Assembly (NCBI GenBank): GCA_021784595.1
Contig: JAJYHT010000068.1
Span: 1-43,084, forward strand
Source of the DNA: Bacillota bacterium
GTDB lineage: Bacteria > Bacillota > Sulfobacillia > Sulfobacillales > Sulfobacillaceae
Reading direction: 5' to 3'
Length of the DNA: 43,084 nucleotides
The position numbers were made by a program, and so were the translations under genes. Positions 9,493 through 18,243 of the stretch are shown here, in pieces; positions within the stretch are counted from its first letter, which is position 1; each line of letters begins with the position of its first letter. The notes under the pieces were generated by a model. The model saw nothing but the letters and a program-made list of their open reading frames with translations, had not been told where the DNA came from and made no database searches.

Positions 9493-11388
9493 ATGAAACG
9501 AGGATGGGCTGTACTTAGTTCCGCAGCGCTCTTGGTCGTCCCCATAATGTTGAGCTCAGGTTCAGCGGCAGCCAGCCAATATGGTCAGTTGGAAGGAAGC
9601 ACTGCAAACGCACTGCTTCGTCAATCGACTAATAACGGCCCAGCTGACACCTCGGCACAAATCACCCTATTCGTCGGATTTAACTTTCAAGTACCTAGCA
9701 ATATGCCAACATTATCTCAGTATATTCAGGACACGGAGACGCCAGGAAACGCATATTTCCACAAGTTCTTGACAAAGTCTGAGTTCGCATCCTACTACGC
9801 CCCGTCATCCAGCCAAGTGAGCGCAATGTTGAATTACCTGGCGCAATACAACATTGTACCAGTTACCGTTAATGGGAAAGCGGTACAATACGCGATGGGA
9901 ATCAACGTAACCGGTAGCGTGGGTAATGTGGAGAAGGCATTTGACGTCTCGATCAACAACTATACATCGGGTGGGCGTTCATTTATCGCTAACAATCAGA
10001 ATCCTTCACTCCCCCTGTCCTATACATTCAACGGCACGTCATACAATCTTCAAGCACTGGTTTCTGGAGTGGCGGGCATGACCACATATAACGCAATAAC
10101 GACTCATGTGCAGCAACAACAAAATGTGTCGAATTTGGATAGTCAAAGCGGTCCGGTAGGATATTCACCGCAACAAATGGCCACGGCTTACGATGCGACA
10201 CCGTTGCTCAACTCTAGCATCACGGGGAAAGGAGTTACCATTGGTGTTGCTACCTTGGCTAGCTTCGTACCTAGCGATGCATCGTATTTCTGGAAGTACT
10301 ACGGGATTAAACGCGAGGGGACGTTGTCAGAGGTAGGGGTCGACGGTCAGAGTACGACCGCATCGGGTAAGGGACTCGGCGGATCTGAAACTAGTCTGGA
10401 CGTTGAACGGTCGGGCGCAATGGCCCCGGGCGCAAACATCATTGTCTATGAGGCGCCCAATACCAATCCGGGCTTTATCGATCTTTACGATGCTGTGGCC
10501 ACTCAGGATCAGGTGCAGGTAATGACAACGAGTTGGGGAGAAGCAGAATTCTTTGTGCCATTCTCGTACGCTTATCTGCTCAACCAGGCGTTTATGCAGG
10601 GAGCGGCCGAGGGGATTACGATGATGGCCGCTTCCGGTGATTACGGAGCATACGATGGGTACCCTTCCGACAAGAATCTGGCCGTTGACTCACCCGCGTC
10701 GAGTCCGGACATTTTAGCGGCAGGAGGCACCACCTTGCCTATGGTTTCCTCTAAACCTAATGCCAATCCCATTACGCCGGGCTCTTCCGAATCCGGAGTA
10801 ATTCCCATTCCCGGTGGTACTATTGCCATGACTGGTGAACAGGGATGGGGGTGGCAGTACCTCCTTCCTTATTACGCCAACTTCGGTGTGAGGACGCAAT
10901 CACAGTGGCAACGAGACATTTATCCTGTGGGGTCTACGGGTGGCTACAGTGCCCTATGGACTTCCGGGTCACCTGATGGCGCAAGCGCCTTATACAGTTG
11001 GTGGCAAAGCGGGACTGGTCAAAGTGGAGCCCGCGGAGTGCCAGACGTGGCACTCAATGCCGACCCCTTTACGGGATATGCCATCTATGACACGAACTCC
11101 GTGTATACCACACCTTCAAACGGTTGGACAAACGGTTGGGGCGGCACGTCATTTGCGGCCCCTCAATGGGCTGGCATTGTCGCGCTACTCGACCAGTATC
11201 TGGGCGGTGCGCAGGGATTAATTAACCCCGCTCTGTATGCTACGGCCAAAGACGGCGGATTCCATTCCATAACCCAAGGCAACAATTGGTATTACAATGC
11301 CGGTCCTGGTTGGAATGCGGTTACTGGCTTAGGTACGCCAGACGTATACGATTTGGCAAAGAGCTTGGCGCAATGGAATAACGGCTAA
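9493..11388 (+). CDS. Secreted sedolisin (S53, kumamolisin-type) acid protease
   Basis: A secreted serine-carboxyl peptidase active in acid. Residues 1-27 are a typical Sec signal peptide ending at GSAAAS. Residues about 35-200 are the pro-kumamolisin activation domain (LSQYIQDTETPGNAYFHKFLTKSEF). The catalytic domain follows with Glu299 and Asp303 in GSETSLDVE, Asp383 in SGDYGA (oxyanion hole) and nucleophile Ser553 in GGTSFAAPQWAG. The C-terminal G-L-G-T-P-D-V-Y-D belongs to the calcium site. All catalytic residues are present and the 631-residue length is normal for a pre-pro-enzyme. It is transcribed alone and ends just before a strong hairpin. Such proteases suit peptide scavenging in an acidic habitat. 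Confidence 0.95.
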   Translation: MKRGWAVLSSAALLVVPIMLSSGSAAASQYGQLEGSTANALLRQSTNNGPADTSAQITLFVGFNFQVPSNMPTLSQYIQDTETPGNAYFHKFLTKSEFASYYAPSSSQVSAMLNYLAQYNIVPVTVNGKAVQYAMGINVTGSVGNVEKAFDVSINNYTSGGRSFIANNQNPSLPLSYTFNGTSYNLQALVSGVAGMTTYNAITTHVQQQQNVSNLDSQSGPVGYSPQQMATAYDATPLLNSSITGKGVTIGVATLASFVPSDASYFWKYYGIKREGTLSEVGVDGQSTTASGKGLGGSETSLDVERSGAMAPGANIIVYEAPNTNPGFIDLYDAVATQDQVQVMTTSWGEAEFFVPFSYAYLLNQAFMQGAAEGITMMAASGDYGAYDGYPSDKNLAVDSPASSPDILAAGGTTLPMVSSKPNANPITPGSSESGVIPIPGGTIAMTGEQGWGWQYLLPYYANFGVRTQSQWQRDIYPVGSTGGYSALWTSGSPDGASALYSWWQSGTGQSGARGVPDVALNADPFTGYAIYDTNSVYTTPSNGWTNGWGGTSFAAPQWAGIVALLDQYLGGAQGLINPALYATAKDGGFHSITQGNNWYYNAGPGWNAVTGLGTPDVYDLAKSLAQWNNG

Positions 11389-11479
11389 CCATGAAGGGGT
11401 ATGACAAAGACAGGACAGTGACGCCCGACTGTGATTGTCAGTAAGGTTACAGAAGAGTATTAATTAACCGAAAGGAAGC

Positions 11480-11515
11480 AAATAATATCCCCGCCGCTGG
11501 GTGGGGATATTATTT
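11480..11515. terminator. Strong hairpin, probable terminator of the protease gene
   Basis: A perfect 13-bp stem (AAATAATATCCCC with GGGGATATTATTT) and a 10-base loop. A second outer pair, CCGAAA at 11468 and TTTCGG at 11514, could extend it on one side. The A/T-rich outer stem supplies T-runs on both strands, so it may act both ways. Confidence 0.6.
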
Positions 11516-12042
11516 TCGGTGCGCTCAATCCTGGCGGCCAAAACCGTTCAGATGCCGACAACCAAGAATTCGACTGATCAGCATAGGTATGTCCGAATCA
11601 CACGGTATCTCGCATTTCATTGGGGTCGACGCGTCTTGGTCTGTCGCACGGTGTGGGCGGCATCCGGCGTTAAACAGGCCCGATTCCGGGTATGGAGTGC
11701 CTAAAATTACGAAAGAACCTATCCTACGCCGGCAGTCAAACGTGGTCCTCGCGTTGAACAGCGTTAAATCTGTAAGAAGTCGTAGCCGCGTCTATGGTTA
11801 GACGGTTTGTCTTGTGGGCGTCCGCACAGTACAATTGCTAGGAGTAACATATCTCGCATTCGTTGGCGGGACTCTTTTTTTCACAGAATGCAAAGTTGTG
11901 TATTATGTTGAGGTGCGTGGAGCGGTGATAGATTTACTGCAATGGTACAATGATTTGTCTAAGGGAAGAAATGGTTCATGGTTGGGCATTAGTAGCCAAC
12001 AGAGGGCGTTGTCTGGAAAAACCCATCTTTCCGAGGAGTGTA
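11516..12042. other. Intergenic region before the carbonic anhydrase gene
   Basis: No frame here has a convincing ribosome site and motif. A frame starting near 11589 reads HFIGVDASWS, faintly like the start of a DUF429 or IS110-type protein, but it goes nowhere. The frame open upstream of the carbonic anhydrase is only an extension of that gene. A promoter for it may lie near 11880-11910 (TATTAT), with no good -35. Confidence 0.35.
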
Positions 12043-12048
12043 GTGACA

Positions 12049-12615
12049 GTGACACGTTTGGACGAAGTTTTAGCTTTCAATCAGCAATTTGTAGAAAACC
12101 AGGAGTATGAGCAGTACCGCACATCTAAGTTTCCCAACAAAAAACTTGTGGTTTTATCCTGCATGGATACGCGACTTAGCGATCTGTTGCCCCGTGCAAT
12201 GAACCTTAAAAATGGTGACGCAAAATTCATAAAAAATGCTGGAGCCGTGGTTTCTCACCCATTTGGCAGCATTATGCGCAGTATTGTTGTTGCTGTCTAT
12301 GATCTAGGAGCCGATGAAATTTGGGTGATAGGCCATCACGGATGTGGAATGAGCAGTATCGATCCTGAGGAAACCATCAAAAAAATGACCAAAAGGGGAA
12401 TTTCCCGCAACACCATTGATACTCTAGAGAACGCAGGAGTGAACTTCAACGCATGGCTACAACGCATTGAGTCGATACCAGACAGCGTACGTGAAAGCGT
12501 GCGCATGATTCGCAATCACCCATTAATGCCAAAGTCGCTTCGAGTTCACGGACTCGTCATTGATCCTGAAACGGGTAAATTGGACGTTGTCGTAAATGGG
12601 TACAACCCCGAATAA
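12049..12615 (+). CDS. Beta-class carbonic anhydrase
   Basis: Interconverts CO2 and bicarbonate. The zinc-ligand and dyad residues of the beta class are intact: V-L-S-C-M-D-T-R-L (Cys and Asp-Arg) and I-G-H-H-G-C-G-M-S (His and Cys). NAGAVVSHPFGSIMRS is the conserved active-site helix, and HGLVIDPETGKLDVVVNGY closes the fold. It resembles the Bacillus YvdA subgroup, about 188 residues. The frame is open to 11950, but the leader holds GAGGAG at 12033-12038. Of two in-frame GTGs (12043, 12049) the second has the better spacing and gives the family's usual N-terminus (T-R-L-D-E-V-L-A-F-N). It stands alone. It may supply bicarbonate for carboxylases such as the one encoded downstream; that link is inference. 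Confidence 0.92.
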   Translation: MTRLDEVLAFNQQFVENQEYEQYRTSKFPNKKLVVLSCMDTRLSDLLPRAMNLKNGDAKFIKNAGAVVSHPFGSIMRSIVVAVYDLGADEIWVIGHHGCGMSSIDPEETIKKMTKRGISRNTIDTLENAGVNFNAWLQRIESIPDSVRESVRMIRNHPLMPKSLRVHGLVIDPETGKLDVVVNGYNPE

Positions 12616-12736
12616 TTCTCCCCACATGATTCGGCCCCCTTAAAAAAACAGAACCGGGACGGCCGACGGCGAGAGATTGACTGAAAATTCTTGCCTCAAA
12701 CCATAGCAGCAACTGGCTCTTTCTAAAATCCGATGA

Positions 12737-13075
12737 TTATCCTGCCATGTCTCCCGCCCAGATCACATTGTAGGCATTGAGTAACTCCAGTCCTGCGCTT
12801 GCAGCGATACCCGCCAGCTTTTCCAAGACTTCGAGTAGCGCCAGAATCTGATGGGCCGCCGTGGGCGAGGCGGCAATCACGGCTTCCAGGTCCCGTTGGA
12901 CTGGTTCGGTCAAATGTTGGCCGGGGACAAACTCCCACTCCGCCCCTGATACAATCAACTCGGGTTGTGGATAATTGAAGCACTGGCATGGGTGGTGTGC
13001 ATGTTCGTTCTGACTGGGGGATCGCCAGAAGGCCCCTCGGCCGGCCGGTTCCAACCTAAACCGCACGCCTTTCAT
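12737..13075 (-). CDS. Hypothetical protein, 112 aa
   Basis: Not recognised. It begins nine bases after the stop of the kinase-like gene (13085) on the same strand, so it is probably co-transcribed. It has an HAHHPCQCF stretch near residues 25-33 that could bind metal, and an amphipathic helical C-terminal half (TAAHQILALLEVLEKLAGIAAS). No signal peptide or membrane helix. No good ribosome site is seen at its ATG, so translation would depend on coupling. It could be a non-coding frame. Confidence 0.4.
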   Translation of the reverse strand: MKGVRFRLEPAGRGAFWRSPSQNEHAHHPCQCFNYPQPELIVSGAEWEFVPGQHLTEPVQRDLEAVIAASPTAAHQILALLEVLEKLAGIAASAGLELLNAYNVIWAGDMAG

Positions 13076-13084
13076 ACGTAAGCG

Positions 13085-14077
13085 TCAAACGGTTCCCACC
13101 CTCTCTTCTGTTTGAGAAACCGGAGAGGGAGGATGATCGATAAATCTAATTGGAGCATTCATCCAAGTAGTCCAATCGACCGCCCCTTGGAAAGACATGA
13201 GTCGCAATAGCAGCCGATAAGCCGAACGATAGGGTGCGAGAATAGGCAGAGGCATAATGCGTTCGTATCCTAGACGAAACATTTGGGCCCGATCCTCATC
13301 CAATAAGTATTCCAATCCGATCAACTCCAGTTGTCTTGGGCCCAGTGCGTAAAGCTCGGTATCGACTAGGCCAGTAATGGCCGCGCCGTCGGCAAGAAAC
13401 TGGGTCGGATCCATGTCCAGCATAATCGGCGAGGCATAATCGAGGGGCAAAAGATGTGAGCTCTGGTCTAAGAAATTTGTCCAGTAGGGCCGTACCTGCA
13501 AATCATCGGCGTAAAACGTGTCTACCAAGTACTGCATGGTTTCAATCATTCTGGCGTGAAACCGGAACAGCGCATGGTTGTCAACAAAAGGGGGAGTGAT
13601 CTTTTCCATAAGCAAAGGCGAGCCAAAAGAAGAATATCGGCAGCTATGGATGCTTCCCAGTGCTTCTCCTAGCTTAGTCAGTGCAGGGACGGGAAGTTCC
13701 ATAAATGATGATAACGCATAGCCAGGAAGTTTCTCTAAAATGAGATATGTGTTTTCGCCCAGGGTCTTTACATCGAAGATTTTGGGCAAGGGGATGGAAG
13801 AGAGCGGCTCTAGGCGACGGTGCACGGTGACCATCCGGCGAACTTGAGACGAATCAACGTCGAATAAGCGTTTAGCTCCTTGCCAAAAATCTTCATCAGG
13901 AGGGATAGAAAACCGGCTTGTCCGCACAATGCGCTCTCCCTCGGTGGTATCGACGCTCCACACCCAACTTGCTTGGCCGGGGTGGGTATGGGGAAACAAC
14001 CGTTGACTCCGATAGGTACCAGAGAATAACGGGGACAAATCACGCCTCAACATCTCAGGATCTTCAATAGTTTTCAT
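13085..14077 (-). CDS. APH/choline-kinase-fold phosphotransferase-like protein
   Basis: A 330-residue protein with the layout of the aminoglycoside phosphotransferase family. An N-lobe contains W-V-W-S-V-D-T-T-E-G-E-R-I-V-R-T. The family's catalytic motif HGDLHPGN is read here as MLDMDPTQ (Asp221 keeps the catalytic Asp; His becomes Met and Asn becomes Gln), followed by ITGLVDTELYALG, where the metal-binding Asp is kept (usually IDWE). The start is M-K-T-I-E-D-P (ATG at 14077) behind AAGGAG; the frame is open to 14104 without a ribosome site there. It diverges from an MFS transporter, a pairing seen in resistance or metabolite modification loci. The altered catalytic motif makes substrate and activity uncertain. 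Confidence 0.55.
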   Translation of the reverse strand: MKTIEDPEMLRRDLSPLFSGTYRSQRLFPHTHPGQASWVWSVDTTEGERIVRTSRFSIPPDEDFWQGAKRLFDVDSSQVRRMVTVHRRLEPLSSIPLPKIFDVKTLGENTYLILEKLPGYALSSFMELPVPALTKLGEALGSIHSCRYSSFGSPLLMEKITPPFVDNHALFRFHARMIETMQYLVDTFYADDLQVRPYWTNFLDQSSHLLPLDYASPIMLDMDPTQFLADGAAITGLVDTELYALGPRQLELIGLEYLLDEDRAQMFRLGYERIMPLPILAPYRSAYRLLLRLMSFQGAVDWTTWMNAPIRFIDHPPSPVSQTEERVGTV

Positions 14078-14275
14078 AGAACACTCCTTATGGCCACTGA
14101 CCAATGCATTGGCATCCTAGACTATGATATACCACAGCGCTATAAAGAGTCTGCCTTGGTGGGCTGGACGAGGTTCTCTGTTGGGGCAACCTTCTGGTAT
14201 GCTTATTGCTGGCCTCCGGTGTCAACCACTGTGGGGCAGCTTAATGCGATATGCCACGGAGAGGATGACAGACTT

Positions 14276-15424
14276 TTGCGTCGAGCATTGTTGTTAGCCT
14301 CGGCCATCGAAGCATTTTTCCTGTTGGTTCTGTTGGGGTACGGTCCACTATATTTGCATCAAGAGCTTCATGCAGGATATTTCTTAGCTAGTCAGGCTGC
14401 CGCATTGCCAGCCCTAGCCACATTTGCGGGTTCGATGTTCTGGGGTCAGATGGCGCGCAGAAGTGGTCTTCGAGCATTGGCCGTGGTGGGTTTATTGGGA
14501 TATTTGGCATTGGGCGCCGTAATCTTTGTTGAGCGCACACCCTTAGGGTATATCGTGGGAGTGAGCGCCATCACCTTATGCTCTTCGGCACTCGCCCCCG
14601 CCACTCTGACATTGCTCACGGAATCCGGTGGCAATATGGGCCGACGTCTGGCTCAACGGTTGCAATGGCAAAGTAGCGGTTGGATGATGGGTGGGCTTTT
14701 GGGCGGCTACATTTTTGATTTGTCTTCTCATGGCTATTTGGACTTAATGGTGGGTTTGTCTCTAGGGTTAGCAGTACCCTTATTCCTGGTGTTGAAGGCA
14801 CCCGCCTCAGCCTCTAGGCCAACTGTGGTGGATCCTGTAGACCGAATTGTGTTGCCTAGGACTCGTTACGGCCTCTTGATTGTGTTGTTGGTGCTGCCTT
14901 TTTTCCTTGCGTATTCCGGCAACGAAGGATTTTTTACTAATTTTGGCTTGTACCTGTCGGCTATTCATATTTCAGGAGCATGGGTGGGTTGGAGCGCTGC
15001 CGTTAGCACGGGGTTGGGCTGGATTTTGGCGTCCCGCATTGGTCGGTGGGCGGACCAATGGGGAGGCAAGATGCTTTTGACGCGAGTACTGTTAGTGTAC
15101 GTGATTATGTATGTCATGATGTCACTAGTACCGTGGCCGGTGATTGTGGTCGGGGCTTTTTGCTTGCCCCTCTACCCCCTATTAAATATTGGGGTTCAAC
15201 GAGCGGTGGCCGAATCTGTGCCTCCGCAAATGCATGGCGCTGCTATGGGAATGATTAACGGGGCCAGTGGCTTGGCAACATTTGTCGGAGGTCTCTTGAT
15301 TGGGGGTGTCGACGATACGATCGGACCCCATATGATGCCGTGGGCCGCCGCTACTTTGGTCGGTCTTGGCTTGGCGGCTGCGCTCACGGTTTACCGACGC
15401 CGCACCGGGATTGTCCCATCGTAG
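14276..15424 (+). CDS. MFS transporter
   Basis: A twelve-helix major-facilitator protein. The N-terminal helix begins R-R-A-L-L-L-A-S-A-I-E-A-F-F-L-L, and the loop between helices 2 and 3 reads G-Q-M-A-R-R-S-G-L-R, a motif A variant. A second half begins near LIVLLVLPFFLAYSGNEGFF, with an equivalent loop SRIGRWADQWGGK. The frame is open back to 14090 and would overlap the divergent kinase-like gene. Those first 62 residues are not membrane-like. A TTG at 14276 lies 11 bases after GGAGAGG and gives a normal 382-residue protein, so I prefer it, with moderate confidence. No substrate can be read; polyol, sugar or drug efflux are all possible. Confidence 0.8.
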   Translation: MRRALLLASAIEAFFLLVLLGYGPLYLHQELHAGYFLASQAAALPALATFAGSMFWGQMARRSGLRALAVVGLLGYLALGAVIFVERTPLGYIVGVSAITLCSSALAPATLTLLTESGGNMGRRLAQRLQWQSSGWMMGGLLGGYIFDLSSHGYLDLMVGLSLGLAVPLFLVLKAPASASRPTVVDPVDRIVLPRTRYGLLIVLLVLPFFLAYSGNEGFFTNFGLYLSAIHISGAWVGWSAAVSTGLGWILASRIGRWADQWGGKMLLTRVLLVYVIMYVMMSLVPWPVIVVGAFCLPLYPLLNIGVQRAVAESVPPQMHGAAMGMINGASGLATFVGGLLIGGVDDTIGPHMMPWAAATLVGLGLAAALTVYRRRTGIVPS

Positions 15425-15433
15425 GAGGCCCGA

Positions 15434-15685
15434 TTATTTCGAAGCAGTCTCTAAACGATGGCCGATGAGGCTTGTCATCGCCTCTGTGGGGTTGGGTTCC
15501 TGATGAGCCTTCAGCATGATATGAATCAAAGAGGTGAGTTCTTTTTCGTTCAAGGTGGAGACATAGTCCCAGTTGCCTAAGATTAGCTTGTGCGGCTCGC
15601 CGGTTTGGGACTCATCCTGAGATAAAACGGCCTGCACCATGTAGTTGGGGAATTCCCCTGTAAAGGAAAAATCTTTGATAACCAT
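15434..15685 (-). CDS. Small hypothetical protein, 83 aa
   Basis: Not recognised. An excellent ribosome site (AGGAGG, eight bases before the ATG) and clean composition argue for a real gene. It is soluble: a beta-rich start (MVIKDFSFTGEFPNYMVQAVL) and a helical end with NEKELTSLIHIMLKAHQ. It is convergent with the MFS gene (nine bases between stops) and lies in the same direction as the sulfocyanin-like gene, about 40 bases downstream of it, so the two could be one transcript. Confidence 0.65.
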   Translation of the reverse strand: MVIKDFSFTGEFPNYMVQAVLSQDESQTGEPHKLILGNWDYVSTLNEKELTSLIHIMLKAHQEPNPTEAMTSLIGHRLETASK

Positions 15686-15727
15686 GAAGGTCGCCTCCTG
15701 AGGGACTATTTTATCAATGTGCGAGAA

Positions 15728-16306
15728 CTATGGCTCCGATAGTGTACCCGCCAAGCCGTGAATTGATGCGTCATGGAATTCCTGTGTGCAGCCAAGCGCA
15801 TCGGTTATCCGAGGAACACCATGGGGCTGAACCAATATAGAAATCCATAGTCCGTGGCTTAAGTCATTTGGAACCAAGCTCGCTAGACGGTAGTGGCCCA
15901 GAGTCTTAGCAGTAAAACGAAAATATCCCCGTTGATGATAGCTTAGACCCCAGCCTAGGTCTCGCCAAGGAGTGCCCGCGCCGGGGTATAAGGGAGTATC
16001 GGTGCGGGTATCGATCAGCGCCAGCGAGTGACGATGGTGGTCCTCGTTGCCAAAATACACAATAACTTTGAGATTTTTAGGGATAAACACTTTCAGTGTC
16101 CCGTAAGCACTCTCATTCAAATTCATTCCGCCATTCGGATAGCCAGCCATTACCGTTAGTGTTAAGAGATTTTGGGCCGGATGGTAGGTGATCCAGTGGG
16201 TTGGCGGCATAGAGGGAGTGGTGATTTTCGCTTGGCTGTGGCCGCACCCTAATAGGGTGGTCAACAGCACTGATGATATGGCACCAAAAACCCACTTTTT
16301 CAACAT
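15728..16306 (-). CDS. Sulfocyanin-like cupredoxin lipoprotein lacking most copper ligands
   Basis: A 192-residue lipoprotein: a basic, hydrophobic signal ending L-L-G-C with lipid Cys21. The mature domain matches the sulfocyanin/SoxE layout: NLNESAYGTLKVFIPKNLKV, YFGNEDHHRHSLAL (His93 at the first copper ligand) and GHYRLASLVPNDLSHGLW. In sulfocyanin the last segment reads G-x-Y-x-L-x-C-x-x-P-G-H-x-x-x-G-M-W. Here, at the same spacing, Cys is Ser143, His is Asp148 and Met is Leu153. Three of four type-1 copper ligands are therefore gone, and it should not carry electrons as a blue copper protein. The ATG at 16306 follows AGGAGC; the frame open to 16468 lacks a ribosome site. Role unknown; perhaps a structural or metal-binding relative. 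Confidence 0.72.
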   Translation of the reverse strand: MLKKWVFGAISSVLLTTLLGCGHSQAKITTPSMPPTHWITYHPAQNLLTLTVMAGYPNGGMNLNESAYGTLKVFIPKNLKVIVYFGNEDHHRHSLALIDTRTDTPLYPGAGTPWRDLGWGLSYHQRGYFRFTAKTLGHYRLASLVPNDLSHGLWISILVQPHGVPRITDALGCTQEFHDASIHGLAGTLSEP

Positions 16307-16522
16307 CGAAGTGCTCCTCTTCTTGAGGTTGCTGCCAATATCATACCCGTGAACCAAAAATTGAATTCCAGCCCCAGGGGGTTTGAAATGCGGTTTGGGA
16401 GCGGTACGAGCCTGTATCCAGATAATGAGGGCACTGTGGAACTCTTGATCGATGGGTCTGCCGCACAATTTTATTTAATGGGAGTGCCCCGGGGAGAATG
16501 CAAGATGACAAAGCTAATTGGA

Positions 16523-17401
16523 TTAAAGGCTTTCAATTAATTGATATAGAGCTTGGTGGTGGGGGATCGGGATTCCTGCTTTTTTTGCCTGTTCTATAAT
16601 ATAACCGGTAATCGCCTGGATTTCGGTAGGCTTGCCTAGCAAGACATCCTGCAGCATAGAGGAACGGTTGGGCCCTGTATCAGTCGCCAATTCAACAATC
16701 CATGGCAACGTACGGTCTATCTCGACACCATAGGCTCGGGCCACGGTTTCGGCTTCTTGACACAAGGGCTTCGATAGACGCCATATCGGCAAGCCTGGCA
16801 GATCTCCGTTGGGTTGACCGGCGAGCGCCGATAAGGGATTGATAATTGAGTTGGCGATGAGCTTTTTCCAACGCAAAACTTTCATGAATTCCGCATCATG
16901 CCAAGACCAAGGCAATCCTAAAGACTGGGCCCTATCTCGAAGGATTAATTCATTGGGATGCGCGACCTGGGTGAGTTGGGCCTGTCCGCGGTTCTTAACG
17001 GCAACCCGCCAGACGCCTGTCATTGGATCATCATCGCGAAAGGCAGCGTCCGTGGTAATAGCTGGACTTAACTGCGATGGATGAAGAGGCGGGATAAGGG
17101 CATCTTCCTGTCCCATGCCATTCATAAATGGAATGATTAGGGCGTCGCCCGCCCATCGCTGCAACCAATTCCGCACCAATGGCATAGCAGGCCATTTTAC
17201 CAGAATGAAAACGACATCCCAGGAGTCGGGCGAGGGGTCGTCCCACCTTTGAAACCGCAGATTATGCCGACTAACCAACTCGTTGGGATCGGTCAACAGA
17301 TACGGTCCCAATTGGCGTCCAATCATCAGCGGATCGTCGTCTTGAAATATCGCACCATAAAGACGTGCCAGGGAACCGGTGCCTAAGATGGCGATTTTCA
17401 T
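16523..17401 (-). CDS. panE: 2-dehydropantoate 2-reductase (ketopantoate reductase)
   Basis: Reduces 2-dehydropantoate to pantoate with NADPH in pantothenate/CoA biosynthesis. The N-terminal Rossmann motif is M-K-I-A-I-L-G-T-G-S-L-A-R-L-Y-G. The central conserved Lys lies in LRWKKLIANSIINPLSAL, and the C-terminal helical ApbA_C domain ends with RSSMLQDVLLGKPTEIQAITG. At 292 residues it is normal in length. ATG 17401 lies two bases after the panB stop, so the genes are translationally coupled; the frame open to 17440 is an artefact. The nucleotide loop is GTGSLA rather than GAGAVG, within family variation. No panC or panD is present in this window. Confidence 0.88.
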   Translation of the reverse strand: MKIAILGTGSLARLYGAIFQDDDPLMIGRQLGPYLLTDPNELVSRHNLRFQRWDDPSPDSWDVVFILVKWPAMPLVRNWLQRWAGDALIIPFMNGMGQEDALIPPLHPSQLSPAITTDAAFRDDDPMTGVWRVAVKNRGQAQLTQVAHPNELILRDRAQSLGLPWSWHDAEFMKVLRWKKLIANSIINPLSALAGQPNGDLPGLPIWRLSKPLCQEAETVARAYGVEIDRTLPWIVELATDTGPNRSSMLQDVLLGKPTEIQAITGYIIEQAKKAGIPIPHHQALYQLIESL

Positions 17402-17403
17402 GG

Positions 17404-18243
17404 CTAGATCGGAGTCTCTAACGACAAAAACTCTTGCCACTCGCGATCGGTGACGTGGTAGCTTTCCTGGTCGGTAGGGAATGATCGGTTTTCTACTTGA
17501 GTCCGATATTGTGTGAGTCCTTCAATGATGCGGGCGCGTAGATCTTCAAAGGGGCGGGCAAATTTAGGATATCCAGAGGAGAGCCCCAGGCAATCGTGGA
17601 AAACCAAGACTTGTCCGTCGCATCCTGCTCCAGCACCAATTCCAATAGTGGGGATGTCGATGGTTTGAGTGACATACTGGGCTACCCGATCCGGAATGCC
17701 CTCTAGCACAATTGCCCCCACCCCGTGGTCGGCGAGCTCGCGGGCGTCGCTTACCAAATGGCTGATGGCTTCGGCTGACCGGGCCTGCACTTTGTATCCG
17801 CCCATCCGATGGACGCTTTGCGGCGTGAGTCCTAGATGGCCGATGACTGGAATGCTTTCTTTGATTAAGGCATCTACCACCGGAAGAATGGCTCGGCCGC
17901 CTTCTACTTTGACACCGTCTCCTAGTGCTTGTTGCATGATTCGGCCCGCGTTGCGCAGGGCTTGAGAGGGTTCGCTATAACTTAAGAACGGCAGATCGAC
18001 TATCATTAACGTATCAGGAGCACCGCGCCGAACCGCTGCGCTATGGTGTACCATATGATCCATGGTTACGGGCAAGGTGGTGTCAAATCCTAAAGTGGTC
18101 ATCCCCAATGAGTCACCTACAAGAATTACATCAATGCCGGCAGCTTGCACCAGTTGTCCCTGGATAAAGTCGTATGCTGTCATCCAAGAAATGGGACGCT
18201 GGCCCTTAAGCTTAATTAGTTCAGGAATTGTGAGTTTAGCCAT
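17404..18243 (-). CDS. panB: 3-methyl-2-oxobutanoate hydroxymethyltransferase (ketopantoate hydroxymethyltransferase)
   Basis: Transfers a hydroxymethyl group from 5,10-methylene-tetrahydrofolate to 2-oxoisovalerate, giving ketopantoate for panE. Family signatures are intact: M-T-A-Y-D, ILVGDSLGM with metal-binding Asp, PVTMDHMVHHSAAVRRGA, ADLPF-equivalent VDLPFLSY, VKVEGG, PVIGHLGLTPQSVHRMGGYKVQ, LEGIP, TIGIGAGAGCDGQVLVFHD. The 279-residue length is exactly typical. ATG 18243 follows AAGGAGG with seven-base spacing. It is first in a panB-panE unit and diverges from the acyl-CoA dehydrogenase gene; a TATAAT on its strand at 18269-18264 may be its -10. Confidence 0.96.
   Translation of the reverse strand: MAKLTIPELIKLKGQRPISWMTAYDFIQGQLVQAAGIDVILVGDSLGMTTLGFDTTLPVTMDHMVHHSAAVRRGAPDTLMIVDLPFLSYSEPSQALRNAGRIMQQALGDGVKVEGGRAILPVVDALIKESIPVIGHLGLTPQSVHRMGGYKVQARSAEAISHLVSDARELADHGVGAIVLEGIPDRVAQYVTQTIDIPTIGIGAGAGCDGQVLVFHDCLGLSSGYPKFARPFEDLRARIIEGLTQYRTQVENRSFPTDQESYHVTDREWQEFLSLETPI

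Noticed and set aside
11589-11801. Frame with HFIGVDASWS, considered as DUF429 or IS110 start
   Set aside because: Only one short phrase fits; the rest has no resemblance and there is no ribosome site.
11950-12048. Longer N-terminus for the carbonic anhydrase
   Set aside because: The added residues do not fit the family, and the ribosome site is at 12033-12038.
14090-14275. 62 extra N-terminal residues of the MFS protein
   Set aside because: They overlap the divergent gene, are not membrane-like and lack a ribosome site.
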